Source of the DNA: Desulfobulbus oligotrophicus
Lineage (GTDB): Bacteria > Desulfobacterota > Desulfobulbia > Desulfobulbales > Desulfobulbaceae
DNA length: 64,000 nucleotides
Direction of reading: 5' to 3'
Assembly: GCF_016446285.1 (NCBI RefSeq)
Contig: NZ_CP054140.1
Span: 1 to 64,000, forward strand
Numbering within the stretch: the first letter of the stretch is position 1; every line of letters starts with the position of its first letter. The notes under the pieces are model-generated. The model searched no databases. It was not told the DNA's origin and saw only the letters and a program-made list of their open reading frames with translations. Positions 39,010 to 47,189 of the stretch are shown in pieces. The position numbers were made by a program, and so were the translations under genes.

Positions 39010-40683
39010 ATGACACGTTTACATCCTGCCCTGAATGCACTTAAAATCTCCGGAAATCTTCCAAGCATGCCACAAATTCTGGTACAGTTGATTGACAGGT
39101 GTCATGAACCTGAAATCAATCTTTCCGAAATTGCGGGCATAATCGACAAAGACACGGCCATCAGCGCCAAACTCCTGCAACTGGCAAACTCCGCATTTAT
39201 CGGAGCACGACGATCATTTCTCAACGTTGAGCAGGCTGTTGTTTATCTTGGTGCGGACACAATCAGAAATCTGGTTATCAGCCTCTCGGTGCAACAGGTT
39301 TTTCAACGGATAAAAAGTACTGATCAGGCGTCGATCAGCCGGTTCTGGTATCATAGCCTTGCCAACGCTCTTATTGCTCGAAACATTGCTTTAACAGCGG
39401 CATACAACAACCCGTCCGAAGCCTATCTGGCCGGATTACTGCACGATATCGGCAAGCTGCTGCTCCACGTAGCTTTTCCCGACACCTATGCCCCGTTTTT
39501 CCACAAAAGCTCTCACCTTCAGAATGATCACCTGATCGTTCTGGAAGAAAAAAAATTCAACATCAATCATTGCGCTGCCGGAGCCTGGCTCTGCGAAGAA
39601 TGGCGTCTGCCGACGCTCCTCACAGATGCTGTCCGTTACCATCACCACACTCTTGAAGAAGTGGAACAGGCCCTGCCACTGACCAGAATTGCCTATCTCG
39701 CCAACCTGCTCAGCCACAATACCACAGACAATGGTGAACATTGCCTGGAGGCCGCCGACCGCCTCTTTGGTTTGTCTCCTGAACAGGTCTGCTCCCTGTA
39801 CAACGGGGTTGAAGAGCAGATCAAACTGTTGGCCAATCAGCTTGGCATACGAATCTCGCAGCAGGATACAGCTTCTCATAAACAGGCTGCAAAACGTACA
39901 GGTTCACAGGAAGAAGTCCACCAGAATCCGGCCGATCAGAATCGCAGAATTCTCCTGATAAGTGATCTGCTCAACGCTCTTCTTACTGCAGAAAAGCCCG
40001 AACAGGTTCTCGCAGCAGTTGAACAGGGACTGAAAAGACTTTTAAACGTCAGTGCTTTTCTCATCATGGTTCTGGACAGGGAGTCCGGCGATCTTACCGG
40101 TGTAACCACTCCCAACAGTACACTGCCACGCGAGTTCAACAACCTCACCTTCTCGCCCCAACAGTACGCCAACAGTCTGCCGGGAAACGCCCTCGTTCAT
40201 CAGCGTCTCATGCACTTTTTTACAACAGAGCAGGGAAAAGAGCCGATCCGTCCTCTTGATGCCCGATTGCTTCACATGTTGGGAACAAAAGGCATGCTCG
40301 GGGTGCCAATGGTGTACAAAAGTGAGATCCAGGGTCTTCTTCTGATCGGCTTCAATGACGCAGGTATTTGCGAGTCCGGCACGCACTGGGAGCCACTGCA
40401 CTTACTGGCGAACCATGCGGCTCTCTGTTTTTACCTGAATCACCTGCAGGCGCTGCAGGCGGAACAACTGGCGGTTGAGCGAATACGAACAGCTGACATG
40501 ACCGCTAAACGATTCATCAACGAGATAAACGATCCGTTGACGACCCTTCGTAACCACTTGCAGACTGCTGAAAAAAAATACGAGCATGGCCAAGCAATCA
40601 ATCGTGACTTAGCCGTACTCAATGAAAAATGTGATCGCCTTGATCAAGTGCTTCTGGAACTGATGGCTCGTTCTGCCGAATAG
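39010..40683 (+). CDS. HDOD-GAF signalling protein with degenerate HisKA-like tail
   Basis: A 557-aa cytoplasmic protein. The N-terminal HDOD domain spans roughly residues 10-280 ('NLPSMPQILVQLIDRC', 'DTAISAKLLQLANSAF', 'LAGLLHDIGKLLLHVAF'). A GAF-like domain covers about 325-470. The C-terminal 75 residues resemble a HisKA dimerisation helix pair, but the H-box reads 'FINEINDPLTTL', with N504 where the phospho-acceptor His would be, and no ATPase domain follows before the stop. It thus cannot be an active kinase and may be a scaffold or decoy. It is a single-gene unit. Confidence 0.85.
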   Translation: MTRLHPALNALKISGNLPSMPQILVQLIDRCHEPEINLSEIAGIIDKDTAISAKLLQLANSAFIGARRSFLNVEQAVVYLGADTIRNLVISLSVQQVFQRIKSTDQASISRFWYHSLANALIARNIALTAAYNNPSEAYLAGLLHDIGKLLLHVAFPDTYAPFFHKSSHLQNDHLIVLEEKKFNINHCAAGAWLCEEWRLPTLLTDAVRYHHHTLEEVEQALPLTRIAYLANLLSHNTTDNGEHCLEAADRLFGLSPEQVCSLYNGVEEQIKLLANQLGIRISQQDTASHKQAAKRTGSQEEVHQNPADQNRRILLISDLLNALLTAEKPEQVLAAVEQGLKRLLNVSAFLIMVLDRESGDLTGVTTPNSTLPREFNNLTFSPQQYANSLPGNALVHQRLMHFFTTEQGKEPIRPLDARLLHMLGTKGMLGVPMVYKSEIQGLLLIGFNDAGICESGTHWEPLHLLANHAALCFYLNHLQALQAEQLAVERIRTADMTAKRFINEINDPLTTLRNHLQTAEKKYEHGQAINRDLAVLNEKCDRLDQVLLELMARSAE

Positions 40684-40873
40684 TGCACAACTTGCCACTT
40701 ATACAACGGACCGGCACCCCGGAACGGCCCATATCTCATAGATGCTCCAGAAAGAGAAAGAGGCCTGCAACCTGTATCCTGATAAATGTTGCTCAGGGCT
40801 CATCTACCATCCGTACAGGAGATCAAACAACTAACCCTTCCATCCACTGTCCGGGTCTACCGAAACCCGGTCA

Positions 40874-41407
40874 TCAGGGCAGGCGGGCCACGATTACCTT
40901 GCCGGCGGCCAGAGCCAATGCCAAACTGCGCTCCCGCTTGGCTGCGTCGGCAGCAGCTCTATCCGTGAACGTTCCCACCACACGCGGTTCCGGCCTGATT
41001 CGTACAAGGTGATCGTGTTTACGAAGCCAAAGAGCTGTGCCGTCCCAAAAACTCTCCTCACCAAGATCAGAAAATGTGCGTAAAAACGAGGCTGCATATG
41101 TGCTGTTTTTTCGGGCTCGCAGCTGTCTCATCATGACATCGGCAGCAGATGCATAGATGCCTTCCTCACTGATCGTCGCGCTGGTACTGTGGGTCACGGT
41201 CACTCCAAACACGCCGCCATCCTCTTTATAAAAGTAACGGCAACTCATGCCTGCTGGTGAGACGGCCTTGCTGACCACACCTGGAGAAACAGTTGCCTGT
41301 AAAAGTTCAGACGCATCGGACTGGGAGAAAAGAAGACAGGCATCTGGGCGGTCATCTCCCCAAAGAAGTCCGGGAACCGATGACCAGATCAATAGAGGTG
41401 GCTCCAC
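40874..41407 (-). CDS. Uncharacterised, possibly exported protein
   Basis: I do not recognise this 177-aa protein. From a GTG at 41407 it begins 'MEPPLLIWSSVPGLLWGDD', which could be a short signal peptide, then 'RPDACLLFSQSDASELLQATV' (read in parts), reminiscent of small lipoprotein-like domains with a Cys-containing 'C-LL-S-xxxxxLL' start and a later 'CRYFY'. A TTG at 41419 is an alternative start. A TAG just upstream blocks longer forms. The IS3-family element ends 31 bases upstream of the start and has probably separated the gene from its promoter. Confidence 0.5.
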   Translation of the reverse strand: MEPPLLIWSSVPGLLWGDDRPDACLLFSQSDASELLQATVSPGVVSKAVSPAGMSCRYFYKEDGGVFGVTVTHSTSATISEEGIYASAADVMMRQLRARKNSTYAASFLRTFSDLGEESFWDGTALWLRKHDHLVRIRPEPRVVGTFTDRAAADAAKRERSLALALAAGKVIVARLP

Positions 41408-41455
41408 TTGTCTGAACAAGATCTTCTAATTTTTAAGTGAAATCTCTGTCCATAG

Positions 41456-42259
41456 TTAGGCTGCCTGTTGGACCGCCGGCAGCATCGCGGTATACGCCTC
41501 GTTAGGCGTTTTTCTCTTTATTTTGGAGTGTGGTCGACAGCGGTTGTACCAGTCGAAATAACGTATGATCGATCTGCGGGCCTCGACGACTGAGTCATAG
41601 GCATGGAGATACACTTCTTCGTACTTGACTGACTTCCACAATCGTTCCACAAACACGTTGTCCCGCCAGCCGCCCCGGCCATCCATGCTGAGCTTGCATC
41701 CGCGGTCTTTGACCGCCCGGACAAATTCCTCGGCAGTGAACTGGCTCCCCTGGTCGGTGTTAATGATCTCAGGCGTACCATGGCGGGTGAACGCCTCCTG
41801 CAGAACATCGACAGCATGGCAGGCCTCCAGGGTGATGGCGATCTTGGCCGCCAGCACTTTCCGGCTGGCCCAGTCAACCACGGCTGTGAGATAAACAAAG
41901 CCTTTGGCCATCGGGATATAGGTCGTATCCAGCGCCCAGACCTGATTGGCTCGGTCAATCCTCATCCCCCGCATGAGATAGGGATATACCTTGTGACCAA
42001 GGTGTTTCTTGCTGGTTCCCGGTTTCCGGTACAGCGCCTCGATGCCCATGCGTTTCATCAGCGTACCCACATGCCTGCGGCCAACTTTAATGCCCGCTCG
42101 ATCAACCTGATCACGCAACATGCGGGCGCCCATGAACGGGCGCTCCAGATGCAACTCGTCCAGGCGGCGCATCAACTCCAAATCGGCCTTCGCAACGGGC
42201 CTGGGACGATAATAGAGGCTGCTGCGACTGATGCCAACCAACTTGGCCTGTCTTGTCAC
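41456..42259 (-). CDS. IS3-family transposase OrfB
   Basis: The 267-aa catalytic part of the transposase. An HTH_21-type region is followed by the rve integrase domain. The DDE residues are visible in 'WALDTTYIPMAKG', 'IINTDQGSQFTAEEF' and 'DNVFVERLWKSVKYEEVY'. The frame runs upstream of the first ATG to about 42305, so the protein is probably made as an OrfAB fusion by -1 frameshifting at an A-AAG site near 42287-42293. Confidence 0.92.
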   Translation of the reverse strand: MTRQAKLVGISRSSLYYRPRPVAKADLELMRRLDELHLERPFMGARMLRDQVDRAGIKVGRRHVGTLMKRMGIEALYRKPGTSKKHLGHKVYPYLMRGMRIDRANQVWALDTTYIPMAKGFVYLTAVVDWASRKVLAAKIAITLEACHAVDVLQEAFTRHGTPEIINTDQGSQFTAEEFVRAVKDRGCKLSMDGRGGWRDNVFVERLWKSVKYEEVYLHAYDSVVEARRSIIRYFDWYNRCRPHSKIKRKTPNEAYTAMLPAVQQAA

Positions 42260-42282
42260 AGGGAGTTTGTGAGTGCGGTCAA

Positions 42283-42594
42283 TTATCGCTTTGCGCTCAG
42301 CAGTCCCACCCTGGTGAGCGCGCTTTCTAAAAAATCGTTTTCCAGCGTTAATTGCCCGATCTTGGCGTGCAGTGCCTTCAGGTCAACTTCCGGCTTAGCC
42401 GGGGATTTATCGAAAATATTTGAGGCGCCCTCGCTTAATTGTCGTTTCCAGGTGGTGATCTGGTTGGGGTGGACCTCGAACTGCTGGGCTAATTCAGCCA
42501 ATGTTTTGTCACCGGCTATCGCAGCCAAGGCCACTTTTGCTTTAAATGCTGCTGAATGTTTCCGCCTCGTTCTTTTTGCCATTTTCTGCTCCAT
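42283..42594 (-). CDS. IS3-family transposase OrfA
   Basis: A 103-aa DNA-binding protein with the HTH_Tnp_1 pattern 'RRKHSAAFKAKVALAAIAGD' and 'LAELAQQFEVHPNQITTWKRQL', ending in a leucine-zipper-like 'LHAKIGQLTLENDFLESAL'. The start at 42594 fits the family; the frame extends 14 codons further into the terminal repeat region. Its 3' end overlaps the orfB frame in the -1 register. Confidence 0.9.
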   Translation of the reverse strand: MEQKMAKRTRRKHSAAFKAKVALAAIAGDKTLAELAQQFEVHPNQITTWKRQLSEGASNIFDKSPAKPEVDLKALHAKIGQLTLENDFLESALTRVGLLSAKR

Positions 42595-42635
42595 GTTGTG
42601 CCCATCGTTGGGCGTTAGTGGTAGCAGATTTTCCA

Positions 42636-43148
42636 CTTAAGAGCTTGTCCAAATTTCCGAGACCACTTCTCAATAAAGCCATCATCATAAGCCTAAGGTA
42701 TCGCTGCATGCGCACACCTCACACCAAAAATTTTATGGTACGATAGAAACACAAATATCCTGCCCCAAACAGGCCTATCAGCACATAGAAACAGGGTATT
42801 CACACGGTTGTTGCACGATCCTGCTTATATTGTTCTTACTACAACGCAAGTGAGCCGGGAAGTCAATAACCGCTCGGTTGCGGAACATGTATAGCCAGAG
42901 GCTGAGGATCTGCCTCTTCAGCTGCTTTGAAAACACCGGAGAGGCGATGATGAACATGCAGGCTTTGTTTGCACACCCTACACACACTCAAAGATCAGGA
43001 TGACAGAACCCCTCACCCCCCGGATTCATCCTGCTGTAAACAGGAGGGGGTAAGCAATTATGCTGCTCCTCGTGCACCAACATCTTAAGGCGCAAAGAGA
43101 GGGGACGTTGAATATTGTAAAATTCGGCCCGCACGTCGTAAAAACGTC
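42636..43148. other. Gap between IS element and glycosyltransferase gene
   Basis: About 510 bases hold no convincing gene. On the minus strand a small frame starting at 42709 ('MQRYLRLMMMALLRSGLG') runs into the IS end and, with the IS removed, would stop 39 codons on, overlapping the start of the gene at 40874-41407. A CAGGATGA/TCATCCTG inverted repeat (42996-43033) and G/C-rich tracts lie near the end of the glycosyltransferase gene. The region looks like degraded sequence. Confidence 0.35.
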
Positions 43149-44255
43149 TCAATCTTGAGAAAATACACCGAATCGGCGGTATGTTTCTAAAAGAGACTGT
43201 ACCATTGTTTTGGTACCATAGTGGTCTGCTACAGCTTGATGCTGTTTTTCCATTCGCTCAGGATCGCGGCGAGGTAACCTGGCAAGATCTTGCAGAGCCT
43301 GGCCAGCAGCCGTCACATCATTATAGTCCACCAGTCGGTAATCCTCAATAAAACCAAGAGTCTCGACCGTTGATAACAGACGGCAGGCCAATACCGGAAG
43401 ACCGTTGAGAAGGCTTTGAATAAGCGACTGAGAGACACCCTCAGCTTCGTAGGAAGAAAAAAAGAAGAGATCAAAAGCGCTGAAATAGTGCTCGGGTTGT
43501 TCCTGGTGTCCTGCAAAAATCACCCGATCACCTACTCCCAATTCGTTGGCGAGCGCCTTAAGCCCCAGGAGTTCTTCACCATCACCGACCAGCATGAAGC
43601 GAAAATGAGCGGGCATTACCGCTGCAGTCCGTATAACAAATGCCAGACCTTTATAATGGCGGAAAAAGGCGACATTCCCCACGAGAATATCTGGGTCGGC
43701 AATGTTGTAGGCTTGTCGAATCGATTCACGGTGCTGTCGGGAAAAACGAAAGCGCGCCTCATCGTTGCCGGTTGAAAGAACGATTAGCTTGTCGCGCGAA
43801 ATACCTTTCAGGGCCAACTGGTCAGCAATCGCTGCACTGCACGTAAAAACTATATGAGGAAAAAATTTATAGCTGAACGTTGAGGAAACTGGTGCCAAGA
43901 CGTGTCGTGTACGGATAATGAGCGGGATGCAGCAAAAACGAGCAATAACCCCCACCATCCAGGAGTCTTCCGACGAATGGGTATTGATGACCGCTGGTTT
44001 AAGAGCCCGGATAAGTATGATCAGATCCCACCAGGATCCGGGATTGAATTTGGCAAATTTTTTAATGGGATACACAGCTATATTCTCAACGCCGGCGCGC
44101 CATGCCAACTCACTTTCCTGAGGAACGATCAAGCCAACACGAAAGCCGTGCTTACGCAACTCTTTGAGCTCCGTAAGAACTCGGATTTCCTGACCTCCCC
44201 ACGAACGGCTCCAGTCGGTATGAATAACCAATGGATGTTGTTCTATTGAGTGCAT
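43149..44255 (-). CDS. Glycosyltransferase family 4 (GT-B)
   Basis: A 368-aa GT-B enzyme. The N-terminal acceptor domain begins 'IHTDWSRSWGGQEIRVL', with a GGQE loop typical of GT4 enzymes. The C-terminal donor domain has 'FRHYKGLAFVIRTA', 'MLVGDGEELLGLKALA', and the acidic 'FFFSSYEAEGVSQSLIQSLLNGLPVLA', which matches the EX7E region. The start at 44255 is chosen over 44282 because the first nine codons have no family match. Probable role is lipopolysaccharide core or surface polysaccharide synthesis; substrate unknown. It is isolated between an IS element and the Lap cluster. Confidence 0.88.
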   Translation of the reverse strand: MHSIEQHPLVIHTDWSRSWGGQEIRVLTELKELRKHGFRVGLIVPQESELAWRAGVENIAVYPIKKFAKFNPGSWWDLIILIRALKPAVINTHSSEDSWMVGVIARFCCIPLIIRTRHVLAPVSSTFSYKFFPHIVFTCSAAIADQLALKGISRDKLIVLSTGNDEARFRFSRQHRESIRQAYNIADPDILVGNVAFFRHYKGLAFVIRTAAVMPAHFRFMLVGDGEELLGLKALANELGVGDRVIFAGHQEQPEHYFSAFDLFFFSSYEAEGVSQSLIQSLLNGLPVLACRLLSTVETLGFIEDYRLVDYNDVTAAGQALQDLARLPRRDPERMEKQHQAVADHYGTKTMVQSLLETYRRFGVFSQD

Positions 44256-44282
44256 ATTTTCAAATTCAGTCCTTTTGCACAC

Positions 44283-45020
44283 AACAACACCGGTGTTTTG
44301 TTCAACAAGGGTTGATGCGTTGCATATGAGCTATGTTTACCAAAACCAGTGTATATTACTTCAAGACCGGATGTTTCAGTATAAACTGTAGAGATATGGT
44401 GAATAAAGTGTAGAAGAGTGTGTCTATACACAAAATGGAACGTTCATCATCAGTCAAAACAAAAAGGAGAGTATCCGTGATGTTGATATAATATCCTTTT
44501 ACTCTGCAAAGATGATTGTATCCTCTTTCCAGGAAGGCGGAACACCTATCGTAATGATCAGCAAAACCGTTCTATATACAGGATGTCGCATCTGTTTCGG
44601 TCGAATAAGATATCAGACAGATAATTGCAACTCTTTAGTCGTCCTTGCCAAACCTTTTTTCATTTTGCCGAAGCAGACACTCCGACACCGTTTGTCTGCC
44701 CGGCAAAAGGACACTGTCACCAACCGGTTGATCTTGACATGCACAACAGCTCTCCACTCTTGTCTCACATGGACATGCGCCACATTTTTACATCACCGGC
44801 AGTACGATCAACCGCTCAACACAAGCTGCCGTGGCACACAGGAGACAGAGCCTCCAAACAGGTCAGACGCCTTGCCTCACCTCAAAAATCGCCAGTAAAG
44901 AGTTGCATCATTTCTTTAGGTTGTGTAATGATTTGCTGTTTTTTATCACCAGCAAGAATAAAGTCGAATATCCACTTGCCTTGCTTCGGTATTATCAACC
45001 ACAATCCCAAAGGAGTCCCA
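44283..45020. other. Long intergenic region upstream of the Lap cluster, with a hairpin at 44663-44708
   Basis: About 740 bases have no convincing gene. Open frames on the plus strand here are rich in His, Cys and Ser and match nothing I know. A strong two-part hairpin pairs TTTTGCCG (44663-44670) with CGGCAAAA (44701-44708) and GCAGACA (44673-44679) with TGTCTGC (44693-44699). It has no T-tract. The region should contain the promoter of the channel gene. I looked for a c-di-GMP riboswitch core and did not see one. Confidence 0.5.
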
Positions 45021-46348
45021 ATGAGATTACGGCAATACTGTGCAGTTTGTGCATTCGCGGCTTTAGGAAGTTTCGGCACAAGCATGTTTGCAGGAGCGGA
45101 AACACTCCAGGATGCTGTACAGAAAATGATCAGCAGCAACCCTGACATCCGTGCTGTAGCCCACAACCGTCTGGCGCGGGATGAAGAGGTTCGACAGGCC
45201 CGTTCCGGTTATTTCCCCACGCTCAATGTTGAAGCCGGCGCCGGTAAAGACTGGGTCGAAAAACCGTATGACCGAGAGCTCAGCCCTCGGGAGGCTCGCA
45301 TAAGTCTTCGTCAGAATCTTTTTGCCGGCCTCTCGACAATGAATGAAGTCGAACGTCAAAAGGCTCGAGTTGAATCCGAAGCGTATGTGGTGCGCAGTAC
45401 CGCTGACAATACCGCATTAAAAGCAGCCAATGTATACCTGGAGGTTCTTAAAAATCAGGCTATTGTCGAGCTGGCTCAAGAAAATCTGACCTTGCACCAA
45501 CGTATCTCAGATCAGATCAGACTCAGAAGCGAGTCAGGTGTTGACCGTCTGGCCGACATGGATCAGGTACAGAGCCGTTTGAACCTTGCCCAAGCCAACC
45601 TGGTGGTGACGGAACAGAACCTGCTCGATGCACAAACCAATTACAACGCGGTCGTCGGTAACCTGCCGATGCAGCTGACCCGTCCGGAACCCCCTGCAAC
45701 CCTGTTACCTCCAAGCCGGGATGAGGCGGAAAACCTTGCTGTTGCCAACCATCCCCAACTTAAATCAGCGCTTGCCGACCTGGAGGCACGCCGCAAACAG
45801 GACGAAGTCGCAAAAAGCCCCTTCATGCCTATCATTGACCTGGAAGCCGACCAGATTTGGCAGAAAGATACCTACAACACCTCACTGGACGAAGATCAGG
45901 AACGTGAAGATCTCCGCGTTGTTCTTCGCCTCCGCTACAATCTGTTCAATGGCTGGAAAGACGAGGCCAGAAAGACTGAAACCACACCCATCGCCAGGTC
46001 ATCGAATCAACGAGACTTTCATGGCAAGCTCATGAGGCAGCTAAAAAGAAGACCGACTATCTCCAGCAACGTCTTCAATTTGCGACCAAAACAGCCAGTG
46101 CCTACACAAAGCAGTGGAATATCGGACAACGCACCCTGCTTGATGTTCTTGACGCTGAGGCTGAGCGGATAGACTCTGCCCGTCAGCTGGTCACAGCCGA
46201 CTACGACGGCCTGTATGCCCAGTATCGGATTCTCAATGCCACCGGCCGGTTGATCCCTGCTTTAAAGCTGCAATGGCCTGACGAAGGTTTGATCAACGAA
46301 GACTCCGCTCAAGAACAGCCGCAGGCCACTGCCGGCGACCAATCCTGA
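45021..46348 (+). pseudogene. TolC-family outer-membrane channel (LapE-like), frameshifted
   Basis: The start at 45021 has an AAAGGAG Shine-Dalgarno and a signal peptide ('MRLRQYCAVCAFAALGSFG...FAGA'). TolC-type helical repeats follow: 'SSNPDIRAVAHNRLARDEEV', 'ARSGYFPTLNVEAGAG', 'SGVDRLADMDQVQSRLNLAQ'. The frame is correct to 'YNLFNGWKDEARKTETT' (about 45985), then shifts; the remainder ('HRQVIESTRLSWQAHEAAKK' to 'NATGRLIPALKLQWPDEG') is in another frame and ends at 46348. In related channels about 13 residues normally lie at the break, so a deletion of about 40 nt is likely. As read, the first frame stops at 46172. It should be the outer-membrane pore for the LapB/LapC exporter. Confidence 0.85.
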
Positions 46349-46504
46349 CACTCTGCCGTTTGCTGCCCCTTGCCTTTCTCTCATCCCCGTTCGTGACGAC
46401 ATGGACGGGGATGTTTACCGCAGCCCCATCCGGCCCGGATACGTTATCCTGACCATTCAGTCCTTACCGGCACCATGGGTGTTGCACACACCACTTTGCT
46501 GACC

Positions 46505-47176
46505 ATGAAGCCATCGGTCATATCAGCTGCCAGACCTCTCTTCAGCCTCCTTTTTCTGATCCTGATTGTCCTGGTCCCACCGGTGCTGACCGATGAATCT
46601 TTTTTCATTCCAGAACAGACTTTACAGCGCATGGAACAACAGTTCGGCAAAGAAGCCAGAACCCGGCTGCTTGCATGGCAGCACCTCATCCGGACCACTG
46701 TCGACAGTGAGCAAACCAAGCTTGAGCGTGTGAACCGGTTTATGAATACAAACGCCTTCATTGCTGACACCGACCACTGGCAACAAGAGGATTACTGGGC
46801 AACACCCATTGAATTCATTGCCAGCCGAGGAGGAGACTGTGAAGATTTTGCCATCGCTAAATTTTTCACCTTACTGAAAATGGGGGTTGATGAACACCGT
46901 CTTGCCCTCACCTATGTCAAGGCAGTTCATCTCAATCAGGCTCACATGGTCTTAACCTATTACCCTGTTCCGGGGGCGGAGCCATTGGTTTTAGATAACC
47001 TGATCGACGCGATCAAACCCTCTTCCCAGCGTACCGATCTTGTACCGGTGTACAGTCTGAATGGTTCAGGTCTTTGGCTTGCCAAACAGCGCGGTAAAGG
47101 AAAACAGATCGGCAATAATAATCGACTCAAGCGGTGGCGAGAACTCCTGGACCGCATCTCGTCTGAAACACCATAA
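46505..47176 (+). CDS. lapG: LapG-type periplasmic transglutaminase-like cysteine protease
   Basis: A protein of about 223 aa of the bacterial transglutaminase-like cysteine proteinase family. A signal peptide/anchor ('SLLFLILIVLVPPVLT') precedes the domain. The catalytic triad is visible as Cys in 'SRGGDCEDFAIAKFF', His in 'LNQAHMVLTYY' and Asp in 'LVLDNLIDAI'. LapG proteins cut the N-terminus of LapA-type adhesins after a diAla site and need calcium. The gene is followed 13 bp later by lapD, its known inhibitor. ATG 46475 is an alternative start. No strong Shine-Dalgarno is seen for either. Confidence 0.92.
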   Translation: MKPSVISAARPLFSLLFLILIVLVPPVLTDESFFIPEQTLQRMEQQFGKEARTRLLAWQHLIRTTVDSEQTKLERVNRFMNTNAFIADTDHWQQEDYWATPIEFIASRGGDCEDFAIAKFFTLLKMGVDEHRLALTYVKAVHLNQAHMVLTYYPVPGAEPLVLDNLIDAIKPSSQRTDLVPVYSLNGSGLWLAKQRGKGKQIGNNNRLKRWRELLDRISSETP

Positions 47177-47189
47177 AATGAGGATTCGT

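Larger units (their letters stand above)
41438..42635 (-). mobile_element. IS3-family insertion sequence
   Basis: The element is about 1.2 kb with two overlapping reading frames. Imperfect terminal inverted repeats are visible: 'TGAAATCTCTGTCCATAG' reading inward from 41438, and 'TGGAAAATCTGCTACCAC' reading inward from 42635. On the minus strand the bases CTTAA flank both sides, consistent with a 5-bp target duplication next to one extra G. Both transposase frames look intact, so the copy may be mobile. Confidence 0.85.

Noticed and set aside
42778-42987. 69-aa minus-strand ORF between the IS and the glycosyltransferase
   Set aside because: No family resemblance and no clear start signal; likely chance.
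44512-45020. Open frames before the channel gene, including a long N-terminal extension of it to 44625
   Set aside because: Composition is unlike a protein family, and the start at 45021 has a strong Shine-Dalgarno and signal peptide.
44283-45020. c-di-GMP riboswitch upstream of the Lap channel gene
   Set aside because: Expected from the biology, but I could not find the conserved GEMM core bases.
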